Shown here: positions 10,546 through 23,670 of the stretch, one piece after another
Layout: the number at the start of each line of letters is the position of its first letter
Position numbering within the stretch: the stretch's first letter is position 1
Source: Trichobilharzia szidati
Lineage: Eukaryota > Platyhelminthes > Trematoda > Strigeidida > Schistosomatidae
Direction of reading: 5' to 3'
Assembly (NCBI GenBank): GCA_944472155.2
Contig: OX235279.1
Coordinates: 117,172,110 to 117,236,109 of the forward strand
DNA length: 64,000 nucleotides
Made by a program: the position numbers and the translations under genes
The notes under the pieces: model-generated
Told to the model about the DNA's origin: nothing
Databases searched by the model: none
The model's input: only the letters and a program-made list of their open reading frames with translations

Positions 10546-12830
10546 ATTACTATTACCCGTCCCTTGGGTTCCAAGTAGCTCAAAGAGCTTTAGAACCACT
10601 TCTCCATTATATTTTGTTCTCTGTGGTCTTTCATAGCTGGCTCCACGACTACCTACAATCTTGCTTTAGTCACACTCAGACGCTCCGAAGGATGACCTGC
10701 TTGGAGTGTGACGTCCCTCAAGGGTCTCCTCAGTGTATGTCTAATCCATCTTCATTTTCGTTTGCATACATAGGCGCATAATTGGTTTGTTTGTTAAGCT
10801 GCCTGTTGCTTACTCTTTTTGGCTGGCCATTTGATATTTAGTATCCACGTAGCAAAGGCGTCTGTTGATGAAATGCTTTTTATGACACGCCATTTCTCTA
10901 GACCATGTAGAAGCACTGATCTAACTGACTCTCTTTTGAAAATCCTGATCTTACTCCTGTCAAATGCCGTTTGTGGATTTGTACACTGATTCCAGAGCAA
11001 TCAGCACCTTGTCTCACCTTCCCAACTCCATCTTGGCTGGCTTCAACATCATGCAGCAGGCTATGGTTGAAACGATGCTGCCAGTCTAGGCATATGAAGG
11101 AGATGACTTCGTTTTGATTTCCCATGCTGATAGCTACTGGTACGTTTTGGCGTTGGTTTGGTATTTTCATCACTTTTTTCCGCTCTATATCCTTTTGAAT
11201 GAAGCATTGTATTTCCTCCCTATTCTGTCAACTTTTTAATTTTCACTAGTAAATATTCGATGTTGTGCAACAGGAGGCGGAGATCTTCCGAGAAGTCCAG
11301 ATCTTCTGTAGTCTTTCTATGAGTCCAGCCTGTAAAGGTCAACTAAGTAGGTTGTGAAGCTACATCGATTGAGATGATTAGGTAATGTATAACGCATGCC
11401 GAGCCAATGTCTTTTTCATCTGACAGTGTTAACTGACATAGGATTTGATTGAAGAAGAGTTAGGAGTGGTCAAATCAAAAACAGTCATAACACATCTTCG
11501 GATGTTGGTTTGAACTGGTAACGTCGTCCTCAAGACGCTAAGAAACAATGGTTGAATAAAAAGTTGGTGGTATGGCTCAAAATCCTTCTCCATGGTTCAC
11601 ATGCCTTCACTCTTTGTAATCTCCCAGATCCATTAAATCCACATGTTTTTCCATGTAATTATTATTTCTCCCGTTCTTCTGAACTTTTTTCTAACTCTAT
11701 GTGCTGTTTGGATTGTGGTAATTTGGACTCCTTCACTTCTGTGCTTAGTTCTGAATTCAAATGCAGTCAGTCATGACTATCTTATTCTCCATGGCCTCTT
11801 GCAAGATTCAGTCCACCACATCCAGGGAGATTGTTGATGAGGGTAGGCAACATTGGCTTGACCCTCTCTTCACTTCAAACTCCTCTTTGAACTTTTCGTT
11901 GTGGAGTACTAGGAATGCAGCATCAGCACATAGCTGTCAAATGTGACTTATACATATCTGCAGCACTGCACTCTACATTGCTGAAGCATTTCCCAAGTTA
12001 CTTTGTGATCAGTGCTGTCGTAGGTTTTTTCCAAAGTAGATGAAGTAGAGGAGAACAGTTGACTGCCGTTCTATGCTTTATTCGATACTGATGATGCGTG
12101 GTATGTGGATTTGATCCGCGAATGATTTGTTTTTCTTGAATCCAGCCTGTTGTGGGAGAAGTCTTCCATCCTGGTCACTTCTTAGGCTTTCCACGACCAT
12201 AAGGCTTGACATCTTGCTTGAGGTAGATCATAGAGTTGTTCTGAGCCAGTTCTCGCATTGGATTAAGCTGTTTTCTGACAGTTTGACAAGAGAGTCTTCC
12301 ATCCAAGAGGTGGGTAGGTGCCTGTCGTTCCTCCCACACCTTTTGTAATGGTGGCGTCAGCATGCCTGCCGAGATCTCTCTGTCCATTTCCAGTTCTTCA
12401 CATTAAAGATTCTATGGCTTTTCTACTTCCCCGCCTATGACAACTTTATGGCATTCGCCACCTCTGCTTCTTTTGGAGGCTTGATGTTCAATGGTAGTCC
12501 TGTCTGCTGGTATTATTTCTGGAAGGTCTGGAGGTCTCTCTTGTCTGCGCCCTGTACTGCTTCAGTTGCGAGTAGGTCTTTAAAGTCTCTTTTATCTTTC
12601 GTGACACTTTTCTTTACTACTTTGTTCAGTGCTCTGTAGGTTGTACTCAGCTTCTCCCTTAGCTGTTCTTCTGTGCGCTGGTTCGTTTCCTGCTTCACTA
12701 TCCTTCTGTTTTCTATCGGCTCCCAGGTGTACACACATAGCTTTTTCTTCTTTTTCCCTTGGATATTTATTTAGACCTCTCTCCACCTTGTTTTTAGAGA
12801 CTTCCAGTGTTCTTTCAGGTAGATAATATA
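10546..12830 (-). pseudogene. Degenerate RTE-like non-LTR retrotransposon (RT region)
   Basis: Read on the minus strand, the fragments fall in the order of an RTE-type reverse transcriptase. A linker rich in Lys and Glu lies at 12.5-12.8 kb. A block near 12.2-12.4 kb reads like the 'IPPEAEIANAIK ... NWRGITLLS' part of the family. 'QQAGF' is at about 12.14 kb. The catalytic block is corrupted to DLDFSED near 11.3 kb. The C-terminal region with SVLLHGLEKWR is at 10.8-11.0 kb. The 3' end near 10.56 kb reads GAACCCAAGGG plus an ATA-type tail. Stops and frameshifts are frequent, so it cannot be active. The upstream endonuclease is missing, the usual result of 5' truncation. A plus-strand fragment of another family (11.35-11.56 kb) lies inside it. 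Confidence 0.75.
11350..11560 (+). mobile_element. Fragment of a second LINE family, nested
   Basis: On the plus strand the translation reads as the decayed C-terminal part of a LINE ORF ('RLR.LGNV.RMP', then 'RRVRSGQIKNSH', then 'RRPQDAKKQWLN'). The same sequence family appears at 13.7-13.9 kb. The matching minus-strand RTE-like sequence resumes on either side, so this piece was probably inserted into the older element. Confidence 0.45.
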
Positions 12831-13690
12831 AAGGTTTATTTTATTTTTAAGATCCAGCACCACTGCGTCACATGATAGACTGGAGATGACTGGATGAAGA
12901 GGAAATATTATACCATAACATACTCAGAAAATTATACATATTAGGTAAGCTTATTGTTACTACTACTAGTATTATTAGGCGAGGTTGTGACACTCATTGC
13001 AGAGATAAATACATAAAATCACGGATAAAATATCAACAAAAGGAAATGTGAATCACTTCTGGACTGTTCATTTCACCACTTTATACTGACATGTCTACTA
13101 ATTAGCAATTCATTTCCAGCAGTTGACCAGGTGATTCAGCAATACAGTTCGCTGTAATTTAGTGCTACCAACTCCGTGATTCTTTCAGAACTATCTATCT
13201 GTTGTACTTCTAATGCCTAAAAGCAAGTGTAAAGTGATTGTCTGATGCAAATATAAAGTGGTTTCCATCATATTACTAAAGTATGGATGTTACATATAGT
13301 CTTCTTAGGCGCTTACTGACAGTCATGAGAAAAATTCTTATTCACTTTTTTCTGGTAATCAAAACAAATGTTGATGCATTCATAAACTGGTTATATACTC
13401 TCTTCTTGCTTTATGTGGCTTTATTCTTATTAGAGTTTTATGCTAAGTAACATAACTTTTTACACAAAAGATACTAGAATTTTCTCGAAATTATTCGCAC
13501 ATCAGCGTTAGGCATAGATCAAGATAAAATACTGACAACACGGAATACTTTATTGACAACTCCTAACTCTGCGTATAAGAAGTTAAGTAATGCAGTAAAT
13601 AGTGCCACATTTGACCATTTGCTCTTCGATTCCAGCACATCAAAATCAAGCAACATGGCAACAGTTTAATGACAACATTTAGTAAGTATA
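12831..13690. other. Intergenic DNA, nothing recognised
   Basis: AT-rich with short frames only. Confidence 0.5.
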
Positions 13691-13694
13691 GACT

Positions 13695-13915
13695 GGGATT
13701 AGATTAGTTTGGAAAAGAATTTAGGGCTGGTAAGACCAAAACATGATGTCAATCTCTGAGGCCCATGACTTTTGATATGAGTCACTTTGAGAGGTGTAGA
13801 CGACCTGGTAGGAGTCCTCAGAATGCTAGCAATCAGTGGCTGGAGACTGTCAGTGACTTGGCTTAGTGATGCAGATGTATTCACTCTGTGTGACCGACGA
13901 GACTCAATAAATCAC
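13695..13915 (+). mobile_element. LINE 3' fragment, same family as at 11.35 kb
   Basis: The plus-strand translation contains GRSPQNASNQWLETVSDLA (about 13809-13865). This corresponds to the RPQDAKKQWL segment of the 11.35-11.56 kb fragment and to the C-terminal end of RTE-type ORFs. It ends near the 'ataaatcaccattatt' stretch at about 13910. It is too short and decayed to be functional. Confidence 0.45.
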
Positions 13916-14190
13916 CATTATTCTCCAGGTGGTCATTTTTTCTGTTGCACGTTCCCTTTATTACAGCTTTTTAGTGCTTATTCTTTTTTTTAAGTTTGTG
14001 TGCTTTTATGAATTATGACAATTTGAAATGCTGCACTTTTTTGTGAAACTCCATGTTAAAAATTTAATTTTCTTGTGTATAAGTAGATTTATACATTAAT
14101 GAGGTTTTTTTCTTCAATAATTCGCGTCATAATAATATATTCAATATGATTAAAAAAAACTTGATTAATAAGATTGTTCATTGCATTTAG

Positions 14191-14732
14191 GTAACTGTTG
14201 TTGCTGCTTACTTTGCTGCCCATTTGCTATTACTGAAATTTATCACTATACCTGTTCATTACCATGGTCAATAGCATTTCTATTATCAATTATTCTATTA
14301 CCATTTCATATGTGTACAATAATAATACTTCGTCAAAGAGTTCGACGTGCACACCGCATCGAAGGTAATTGTATTAGTGACCTGTGCTGTTTAATGTGTT
14401 GTTGTTGGCCCACTATTATTTGTCAATTACGCGATCAAATACTACATCTGCGTTCCAAAGCTGAATGGAAGTTAGGTTATTCAAAACGGTTGGATGATAA
14501 GCCACCATGGGTGAAGCTTTTCAGTAAGCTAAAAAGGAAGAAGAGAAACAAAGATGAAGAAAGTGCAACAAACAGTGATTATGATGAAGGTGATAACGAT
14601 GAAAACGATGAAGAAACAAATGAAGTCACGAAGACGAAAGGTGACAACGATGAAAGCGAAGATGAGGACACTGATGAAGAAGACAGTGAAGATAAAGCGG
14701 ATCAAAGTAAATCCAGTTCAAGAAAAAAATGA
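14191..14732 (+). CDS. PLAC8-type cysteine-rich protein with acidic tail (3' exon)
   Basis: The exon follows a good acceptor (TTGCATTTAG, 14181-14190) and runs in one frame to TGA at 14730-14732, about 180 codons. Cys clusters at the start (GNCCCCLLCCP) and middle (EGNCISDLCCLMCCCWP), with a CQL..QI end and one hydrophobic stretch between them (about residues 25-48 of the exon), match the PLAC8 layout. The last 75 residues are unusual: a basic KLKRKKR patch, a long Asp/Glu-rich run, then a Ser/Lys end. PLAC8 proteins are small membrane-associated proteins with varied roles, so no precise function is claimed. The exon opens in phase 1, so at least one upstream coding exon is expected. I did not find it, and the N-terminus is unknown. 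Confidence 0.7.
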
Positions 14733-14779
14733 CTGTCGTAAAGAAATCCCATTATCATTTAAAGCTTTATAATATATTA

Positions 14780-17700
14780 TCAATCTGTTCCACTCTCTTT
14801 CAAGTCAGTTATAAAAACAGGTGCTTACCAGCCTTACCTGACGCTTTTTCGAATATTAATTAACCTTTTGGTGATAAATGTTATAAATATTTTACCTCAT
14901 ATACATACAGGAGTTTAAACAATTAAGAACATCATAATATTCAAAAATTCCTCATTCTTAATTGGTTACTAGATGCGTCCCGTTCTTCGGTCAGTAGGAG
15001 ATAAAGCCAACGTTTAGAGACCATTGATTCGCGCCTCACGGCCACTCAAGTCTTCCTTCAAGTTCTGTCAACACTTCTTTTATACCATTCAAATATTAGG
15101 TGTTTAAATCAGGCTGATCACCGAAATAAAATCGGTAGATCATCGCAAAACAGGAGAAATTTATCAGCTTATTTAAACACTTTATTCGTGTAAGTGTTAA
15201 TATGTTAAACCACTTAAAGCGCATTTCTTCTCGTTTAATAAATTTTATTTGGAAACTTACGATACTATCTTTAGCATATTTCAAATTCTGAAATGTTTAC
15301 GCAAAATGTGGATGAATAAAAAGGAAATACAAATTTATATTTTTTTCTTAAAAGTTCATAATTTACAGCAGTTAACTGTTATCAAACAAAATGCTTCTTA
15401 ACATCTAACATTCCGAAAGATAGTTGACTTGATAAACGAATGACACTCGATTGAATTCTCGAACTGCATTTATTCCCAGAGGTTTGAACTTAACAATAAT
15501 CAGTTTAGGATTATAGTTTCTCTTAGGAAAGTCAACTTCTAGGGTTGCAAACCTGAACTATTCGCGTAATGCTTACCAGAATAAAAGTAATTTTAGATAT
15601 ACAGGGAGAAAGTGATTAGATCAGAACATGAAATTAACTCATGAGAAGATTCAGGCTGAAAGTTATCGTACGCTGATATTAAAAGTCAGTTATTGAATAC
15701 CCTTGGTGCAAATGCCTAAAACTATTGGTAGTGAAGCTGGTATCCACATTTATTTACCTGCCTATTCTTGTATCTCACCAATCTTATATCATTTTAAATA
15801 GGGACTGAAATGCAGTTTCAAAAAATGATAAAATCTCAAGATAGACTGTGAAAGCTTTTGTTTTTCTAATATGTTAAAACTACAATGATAAGTTAAAGGG
15901 GAAATCTCAAACTAACAGTACTTGCATAATAAGATAGTAAAGTTATAAAAACTTTATTTTATTTCCTTTTTGGAATGCACAGCTTTTCATTATAAGCAAA
16001 ATATGACAGAAAATTCAGTCACTTTAGCTTGATGAACATGATAGAATTAAACTCTTCAAACCCACTGTATTAGAAGTCTGGATTATTTATAAACTAACTG
16101 ACTGATCAATGCCTGATTTATTAGCATCTGTCCATAATTTATTTTGCTGAATGCCTGGATTGTAAATGAATGTTACACCCAAGAAAATAATTAGTCAAAG
16201 TCTGTGTAACTCTAGTAGTATTTATCCGTGGTTTTCTTGTCGTTAACATTATCAATCAGCAATATTTCATGTAAATCCACTAAAATCTACAAGTATTCCA
16301 AATATCTTCCCATTATCCTAACGAACAAAAGTATCTGTTGTTATTATATAACCAGAAAGCAAATTAGCGTATAAAGAAAACAGTATTCATTTCAATACTG
16401 TTGTCTCTTCTATGCAGCTTTCAGGAATGCCTTTCGAAGATTGACAAGATCAAAACACTGTGCACATTTGATCATCTGTACGAGCTTCAATCAGTTGTTA
16501 AAATCAGCTAGAGTGTAAAATTACTTCCAATTATGAAGACAGATGAATTTATAAATCGCTTTTGACCCAAATTTAGGGACTTTTAAACTGGAGAAATAAA
16601 AAAGTTCTTTTAGGTTGTATAGTATTCATTTAGCTTAAGAACAGCTGATCGATGTAGATCGATGTATATTAATATTTAAAAATGTTTGATTACAAAATGT
16701 CAACTGAGCCAGAACATTCTAACCACTGTTACCTTGCATAAAATAATTGCCAAAAACTTCAGACAGAAATATTTAAAAGCGGTAAAATGTAAAATCGAAA
16801 TTTCTGAATAGATGAATAGGTAATTATACACGAGTCAACTCAAAACTCAAAACCACATAAAAAGCTATTAAACTATGAAAATTTAAATATACTTACTTAG
16901 AAAAAATTAAAGATGAATATTAATTACATAGGAAATGGACAAAGTTTGATATATTTACATAGCGGATTTACTTGCTAGTAAGTAAAGTGAGAGTAAATGT
17001 TTTGATAAGCATATTTCAATTGCAGCATTATCTCAGTTATTCGCCGAAAGTGAGAATCCCTTTGGAAAGCAATAACACACAAATGAAAGTGACTTGTATT
17101 TGCGCTTCAACTTAACTGTTTCTGTCGACTGGGTAACTCTAATACTTTTTTAAGCCTCTACTAGTGATGTACATTCCATTTTGAATCTAGAGAGAATCTC
17201 TTTAGTATGTCTTTGATAGTTAACTTTACAGAAGTAGTTCAACCGTTGTAGAAGCTTATATAACATTATATCAATATGCAAATCACTAAAACAAGAATAA
17301 CATTTAAGCTATGTAGTAGTTTGCAATTCCGTAATAGGATAATTCATCTGATAAATAATATTGTATCACTGTGAATAATATCAGATATGTAGCACTGTTT
17401 AGCAAGTTTTTCTCCAGCATTCTACGAAAGCCTTCTTTCCTCATATGGAAGTGCATGCCAACTATTCGGAACGCCAAATAAACGCAGTTGGACTACAATG
17501 ACACCCAATTTTTTAAAATATTATTTGCAGTTTTCATCAGGAAAATTAAAATGGTGATTCTTCTTATAATGTGCAACTTATTACATTTGGTTTAATTTGC
17601 AAGAGACTGTTTATAATTTTCGTAAAATAGCTTTTTACCATCCAAATGCAAATTATTTTGACTAAAAGAATACTGAGAAATCATGCATCTACAACGGGCT

Positions 17701-20190
17701 ATAGTTTTTTAATCTTTAATTCACTTTCTGATATCGGAACAATTAGTTTGCACCTTCAGTTATTTGTCAGTGTTATTAAACTTCAAACTTATTATACAAA
17801 AAGGCAGACTAACTGACCGTTATGTGACCTATTAAAATCCATCGCTTGATTAAAAAGACACAGCTTTAGCTGAATCTGTTTGATTAATTTTTATAAACAT
17901 TGAAAATCAAACTAAGATTTTATGCAGAAAACTCAAACTTATCAGTTTCTCAAATGATAAACTCTCTAATGAACTAAAACAGCATCTTTCTAAACGAAAT
18001 GAGCATGTATTTGTGTAGCATAAAGTGTACCGATAAATTGGTTGAAAATATTTAAGAAGTGCGATTCATCCTTTTAGTAATTTTTACCGTCAATTAGGAC
18101 CCGTGACGATGATAAGGACAGTAGCTTGATCACTTGTATCGTCGTTAAATAAAGTGGGAACAATATGATACAGAACTATGGCAATGAATGCAAAACATAA
18201 TTAGTAGGTCGGATCACCAAAATATTCACTGGAGTTCTTCAACTTGCGTAAAAATAAAGCATCTTGACTCAATATATCCTAGCGTGTCATGAATTCCGCA
18301 GTGCTTTCCAGGGTACAATCACGAATTTAACGTGGTGCTTTTGAAATAAACTAGTGTTTTAAAAAAGCAATCACTTGAAGCTTTGGATCTACAACTCACG
18401 CATGCACTAAAGAACATCGGATGAGTTTAAAATTAATTCTAAAACAGTGAAAATAGAAAACGTATAGCTACTGTTAGCCTGTCAACAAAGTTGTATTGGT
18501 TCTATTGCTGAAAAGAAGTTGTACCTGTTAAATATAACCAAAAGAATTTCGGCAAGGTCTTATAGTGATTAATCACCTTTGTATTTCACTAAGTTTTATC
18601 AAGCAGTACTAAGTCTTCTGGTTTAATTTTCCTTCTATTTAGGACAACTTGTATAGGCTCTGAATATAGTCATAGTAATGTAATTTTATGTCTAAAAATG
18701 CCTAGACCTAAGCCTTAAAGCAGTTGCTGGTGTAAACTTTTTTTGGTTGGGTTTTAATCTCTGTTTTTACCCTCTGCAATCACTTGTATGAATACTACTT
18801 CACTAAATACTCAAACACAAAGGTCACAAAATCTCTTGAATGTATGCTTGATACAGACACAGTTGTCTGAAAACGAGTGAATAAAATAATCGTAAGTTTA
18901 AGTCATATTAACTTCTTCAGTTACCATTGGAAATCCAGATATATACAGAAATACTTGACATCTTTTCCCTCATATTTCATTTGGCCAAAAGATACAAGCT
19001 TAGCAAAATTTACTACTTCAATTTCACGATGGTTAATAAAAACTGTGCCCACAACATTTATTGCATTACTATTTTATCTACTAACACGTTTTCTTAGGAC
19101 GCTCAGTATCAGCTTTGTTAGCACAATACTTATAATAACGTCATCAGTTTGTAAAGCTAATTAAAGTCTAATTTTAACATAGGGATTTGCCTAAATAGAA
19201 TAAAGTGAATGAGTGTAGATAAATTCTACGGTAAGCATAAGGAAAGCGACAACACGTACACAGCGAATTTGTAAACACTTCAATTTCATGTGACAGATGC
19301 TTGGGGTAAATTTTAAAGTCATAAATATTACAATGCAGACCAAAAGCATATTAAATTGATTCGAATGACGTTTGCAATCAAGGCTGTCTTGTGTTCATCA
19401 GAAATGAAGATTACATATAATTATGTGAATTTTGTGGAGAAGAGAGAGGCTACAACGTGCGGTGATAATAGGAGAAACACAGATTTATGCACAAAATACC
19501 TATTACTAACTGAAGGCCGGGGAACTGTTTGGAATTACGAGACTTACGTATGCGGACATTTCTGAACTAACTTTGCATCTGAGAACGCAAAACTATCAAT
19601 ATTTCATATATCTTGATTTAGATTTGTGCATATTAAAGAGAAATACGCTAGATCGCAGCTATGAATTTCACGCATAAGATATAAAAGACAATGGTTAAAT
19701 AATAAGACAAGAAAATACAGCACGGTTTGACTAGAAGTCTGACAATTCTATTATTTTGCCTTACCTTTAAAATATTTAGCAAGCTGGGAACATTGAATTA
19801 AAATCACTTTATGAAGTGCCGAAGAAAATTGATTCGCAACTATTAATATACACGTTCCTCCTCTATCCGCTCTGTTGTTTTTCATATCATTTTAACTTAA
19901 GATTACCGATTTACTTGACAGACACGATGAAGCAGTATTATTTAATGGATGACGCTTCGAACAAAATTTATTGTTCATGATCATATCAATTATAATCATA
20001 TTTGTCGTCATTGGGGTAGTAGAATTTTCTGTATATCGGGGACAGGTGTTGAATCATTCCTATTACACGTATTCTCTCTCAGTTGATTCGATAAACAAAG
20101 TTTCTGTTATCAATCTCCCCCTCCACCCTGTTCTGTTACATCAGATTCTAAAACTGTCATCTCATCCCATCCTATTGTATGGTTATGTGT
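14780..20190. other. 5.4 kb with no recognised feature
   Basis: AT-rich, no frame above 95 codons and no protein motif I recognise in six frames. The longest open stretches (18877-19164 and 19356-19565) look random. It may hold introns or UTRs of an unseen gene, or very old repeats. It contains the longest stretch in the window without a named element. Confidence 0.5.
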
Positions 20191-20229
20191 AATTGTGTGT
20201 GCTTCTAATTACTGTTGGACTGTTCTACA

Positions 20230-20580
20230 GATTTCTTATCCTATTAGAATCAACTAATCTAGATTTCTCTAGGTTTATGTGCTCCGCCAGTCTGACTGCC
20301 CCTGTTCTACTACTTTGACCGATGTATTTAACCTGACAGTCATTTTAGCAGGGTATTAGATAAACTAAACTGTTTTGTTTAATTGGCTCCACAGGATTCC
20401 TTAACCGACAAAGCTTGTTTCTAATTGAGTTTGTTGGTTTGAATGCCACTTTTATTCCTGCCCTGTTAAGACTTATGCGTAAGGTAATGTATGAAATATT
20501 TTGGAATTCTTCTACAATTATGTAGCTAAAATATTCATTCAGATATCTATATAACACGAAATAATTGAGCAAAGAATATA
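20230..20580 (-). pseudogene. Penelope-like element remnant, GIY-YIG end
   Basis: On the minus strand a segment reading 'KVAFKPTNSIRNKLCRLRNP' is followed by 'LVYLIPC', a stop, then 'CQVKYIGQSSRTGAVRLAEH'. This is the Cys-rich linker and first GIY-YIG block that end the Penelope-like polyprotein. The stop interrupts the Cys motif. It resembles the copy at 43.4-43.8 kb most closely. The RT domain is missing, so it is a dead 3' fragment. Confidence 0.7.
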
Positions 20581-22509
20581 TCGATATTATTTAAAAAGAC
20601 CAAAATTGTTATGGACCACTATTCCAGAATATTCTATGTATATAAAAATGTATATAATTGTAGAGCCAGAAGAGGAAATTATCGAAGAAAATATTCTTTA
20701 GTCAATTATTTTTTGAATTATATAGCTCTCTATCTCTCAATCACCCTTACTTTAACTGAATGTCTTAATAATTTCTATTCTTGTGTTGATTCTTGTTGAT
20801 ATCAGTACTTTTGTTGACCTGTTATTAGGCCTTTCGGCATGTGATTTTTTCTTTGTTGACTGAAAGATTCTATCCAAGCCAAAATTCCTGTTGAATGCAG
20901 ACCGATTTCAACACCAGGCTTCTAGGAAATTTTTGTCACTCTTATTATTTCATTTGCTTACAATTTTCACATTTCACTAGTGAAACTGGTGTCCGTGTAT
21001 ACCTAGATGTATTGATATGAAGGCATATATGTGTCACGTATTCGATGATAATATATTCGGTTATAAAAGTACTTGGCAGCAATGGTTTGAAAAACATATT
21101 AATAACAGCAAAATCTGCAATGATCATTGGTTAATTTACACAAGTAATTCTAGTTAACTCTGCGGTATTATTTCAAATATAAGCTTTCCTCATGAACTCC
21201 GGTAAGTTTACTTGACAAACAGACATTCAGACAAGTTGTGAACGTAATTTATAGGTGTTACTGAAGTTGATTACTAATTGATTTCGTGTCAGATCACTGT
21301 TTCATCGACAAGGTAACAGAACATTAGCATTCGATAATCAGGTTCACTTCTCTGTAGGTAATGGATCTCCGCTGTGTGCTTTCAGAATCAGAAATAAGTA
21401 ATTTATTACTATACGTGGTATCCAAGACTTATTTTTGAATATGGTTAACTCTATAATTCACACGTAGAGTCACTTGTTGCAGCAAGTGTCAAGGTCATGA
21501 TGTTTAGTTTGTGCATTATTCTCAGAGTAATTATTAGTGCGCTTGAGTGCAGTTTGACTGAGTAGAACCTTAGGAACAATGTTCGGATTACTTCATACAT
21601 TTGTTCCCCTTAATGAATTTAAACAAAGCAACAACTACAGGTTTTGCAGAATAAAATGGTACCATATTTTATTTCGTCGCCTTCTCTTCAGCTGCTTACA
21701 GGGCAAAAACATTATTAAATGTATCTACAATAACAATTTATCATACTTACACAGAGTTCATTTTAAACAGAAATCAATCGATCGATATACACATACACTA
21801 ATAATATATACATATATGTATATATATACAATCTCGAACACAATTCCGAGCATTAATAATCATACAAAATGAAAACTTTTTAGTATCTCGCATTAGGATG
21901 AAAAATATCCAGTTACCAGGGCAAAGAAAAACTGATAACTGCTTCTTTCTGAACGCACAAATCAGGTTTTAGGCGCTTGATGGAAAAGGCTTCGGACTAC
22001 TGACGGACGCCATCGGTGTATTTTTGAATCATTCGCTAAAAATGGTAAGAAGAAAAATAGGACTTCAGCAATGGTAAAAAACATTTAAACTTTGTTAGGT
22101 GGAGTAGTGCTACGCAGCACAATTTTCCAAAAAATATAAGGTAGGTTGTAGGAAGGCAAATGGAACATATTAAATTATGTAGTAGCATGATTAAAATACA
22201 GGAGCTGTAACTAATATTTTTAGGCTGCTACTCAAAAAGTAGAGGTTTTGATTCATTACAACTCCTACATATCCACTGATCAGTCAACGTTTCCTCATTA
22301 AATTTTTGTATGAAGTCCAAAATTTTTGTTTCTTAATCGTTATTCGTGGTCAGTAATATTTTCAGAGGCAAGAAACAGTAAAATAAACGGTGTGTATTAA
22401 TGGGGGAAGATTTCACATATTAAGATATTTTAACTTATCTGAATGTTCAAACACTAAGTAAAATAACTATTATTAGGAATGTGTGTAACGTATACGTGTG
22501 CTTCACAGC
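20581..22509. other. Intergenic DNA, nothing recognised
   Basis: AT-rich with short frames. A short TA/CA-rich tract lies near 21800-21835. Confidence 0.5.
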
Positions 22510-22700
22510 ATCGGTGGCACAGTGGTTAGGACTCTTGCCGACCATGCACATGGTCGCGCGTTCGATTCCCTGCCGGCGCACACCCGATATCTATGGTCGG
22601 CCTGCAAAATTTAGGCTACTGATATCACATGCTGAAAATTCCACACCTGAACCAAAAAATACGGTGTGGAATCAAACTGTAATAAAAAATAAAAATTAAA
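22510..22700 (+). mobile_element. tRNA-derived SINE, copy 2
   Basis: The plus-strand head GGTGGCACAGTGG (22513 onward) gives box A TGGCACAGTGG, and box B GTTCGATTCC lies near 22560-22569. The palindromic arm GACCATG-CA-CATGGTC, the 'tgctgaaaattccacacctg' body and an A-rich tail of AAAAT units follow. It differs from copy 1 (5331-5519, reverse) at only a handful of sites, so both are fairly recent. Confidence 0.85.
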
Positions 22701-23590
22701 AAGCTACTTCTGGAAATTAAATGGAAAGTTTTTTTTCCATTTTTTAAATAAAAATACTATCTTAAAACTATTGAATAATATCTACCACAAGTACAGAAGA
22801 TAAGTTTTCCCCAGAGAAGATAGTTCATCTAGATATGGAAATCCGGTCAAAGTGAAGATTTAGATCTACTAAATGAGCTTTATGGAGTTTTTATAGCGAT
22901 TTCCAATGTTTCGACGCTTTTTTTAGTGTGTGCGTATTCACACTGGCTCAAATGTCATTTTGCGCTCTGCCGTTATACTGTCAACATGCCCATTCTTTGA
23001 GTTTGTTATACAGTCTTATTCGTTAGATAAGTTCTTGAACTTGTAGCGGTAAATAATTCCCCAAAATTATTGACCACAGCAATCATCACTCAACATTGGA
23101 TGCTGACCCTTGTAGTGACCCATTTTATTACTCATCATTGTAGTATACTTTCACTATGTAATTGGACTTTGATTTGTTTATCACTCTAAAGATTGCGTGT
23201 TAACAATTGACGATTTGTACTCGCTCAATTTTTGAATTTTTATTGCTGCAGTTATACACTATCGTATTCCTTCGCAAGCGTCTATTGAATTACGTTGTGG
23301 ATGTCGAGTAATCACAACGTTAGGACACAATTATAAACGCGAAGAAGTACTAGGATATACGTTTACGCTAGTTTGGTCAAAAAAGAGCAGCACAACACCC
23401 TCACTGTTCAAGTCGACTTGTTTAGCTGAAGGCTTCCGGTCAAGCATACTCGCCATTTCGGACTCCGTCGTGTCACGTGCGTGCACGATCACTAGCCAGA
23501 TAACCATTCACTTCAGCCCGCGATTTGGTCCCGAAATATATATCGTACTTTGGACGACTAAATCTCGTCTTTTGCTTTGTCCTTCGTACT
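22701..23590. other. Intergenic DNA, possibly including a 5' LTR
   Basis: No coding content. The part from about 23280 is less AT-rich and may be the 5' LTR of the Gypsy-like element, but no matching 3' copy was found. Confidence 0.4.
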
Positions 23591-23599
23591 CGAAGAGCG

Positions 23600-23670
23600 A
23601 GCACTATAAAAGTTGTTGGTATAAGATCTTGCGTTAGTATACTCCGTACAATTGGTGAACGTCGATACCT
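23600..23670 (+). promoter_or_regulatory. Possible LTR promoter end and primer-binding site
   Basis: A TATAAAA box lies at 23605-23611. About 40 bases on, a CA dinucleotide (ending at 23650) is followed two bases later by TGGTGAACGTCGATACC. TGG just after an LTR end is the hallmark of a tRNA primer-binding site. The gag remnant begins about 450 bases downstream. No second LTR was found, so this is a proposal only. Confidence 0.35.

Noticed and set aside
22513..22585. Possible functional tRNA gene
   Set aside because: Boxes A and B are good, but no acceptor stem closes, a SINE body and A-rich tail follow, and three related copies exist.
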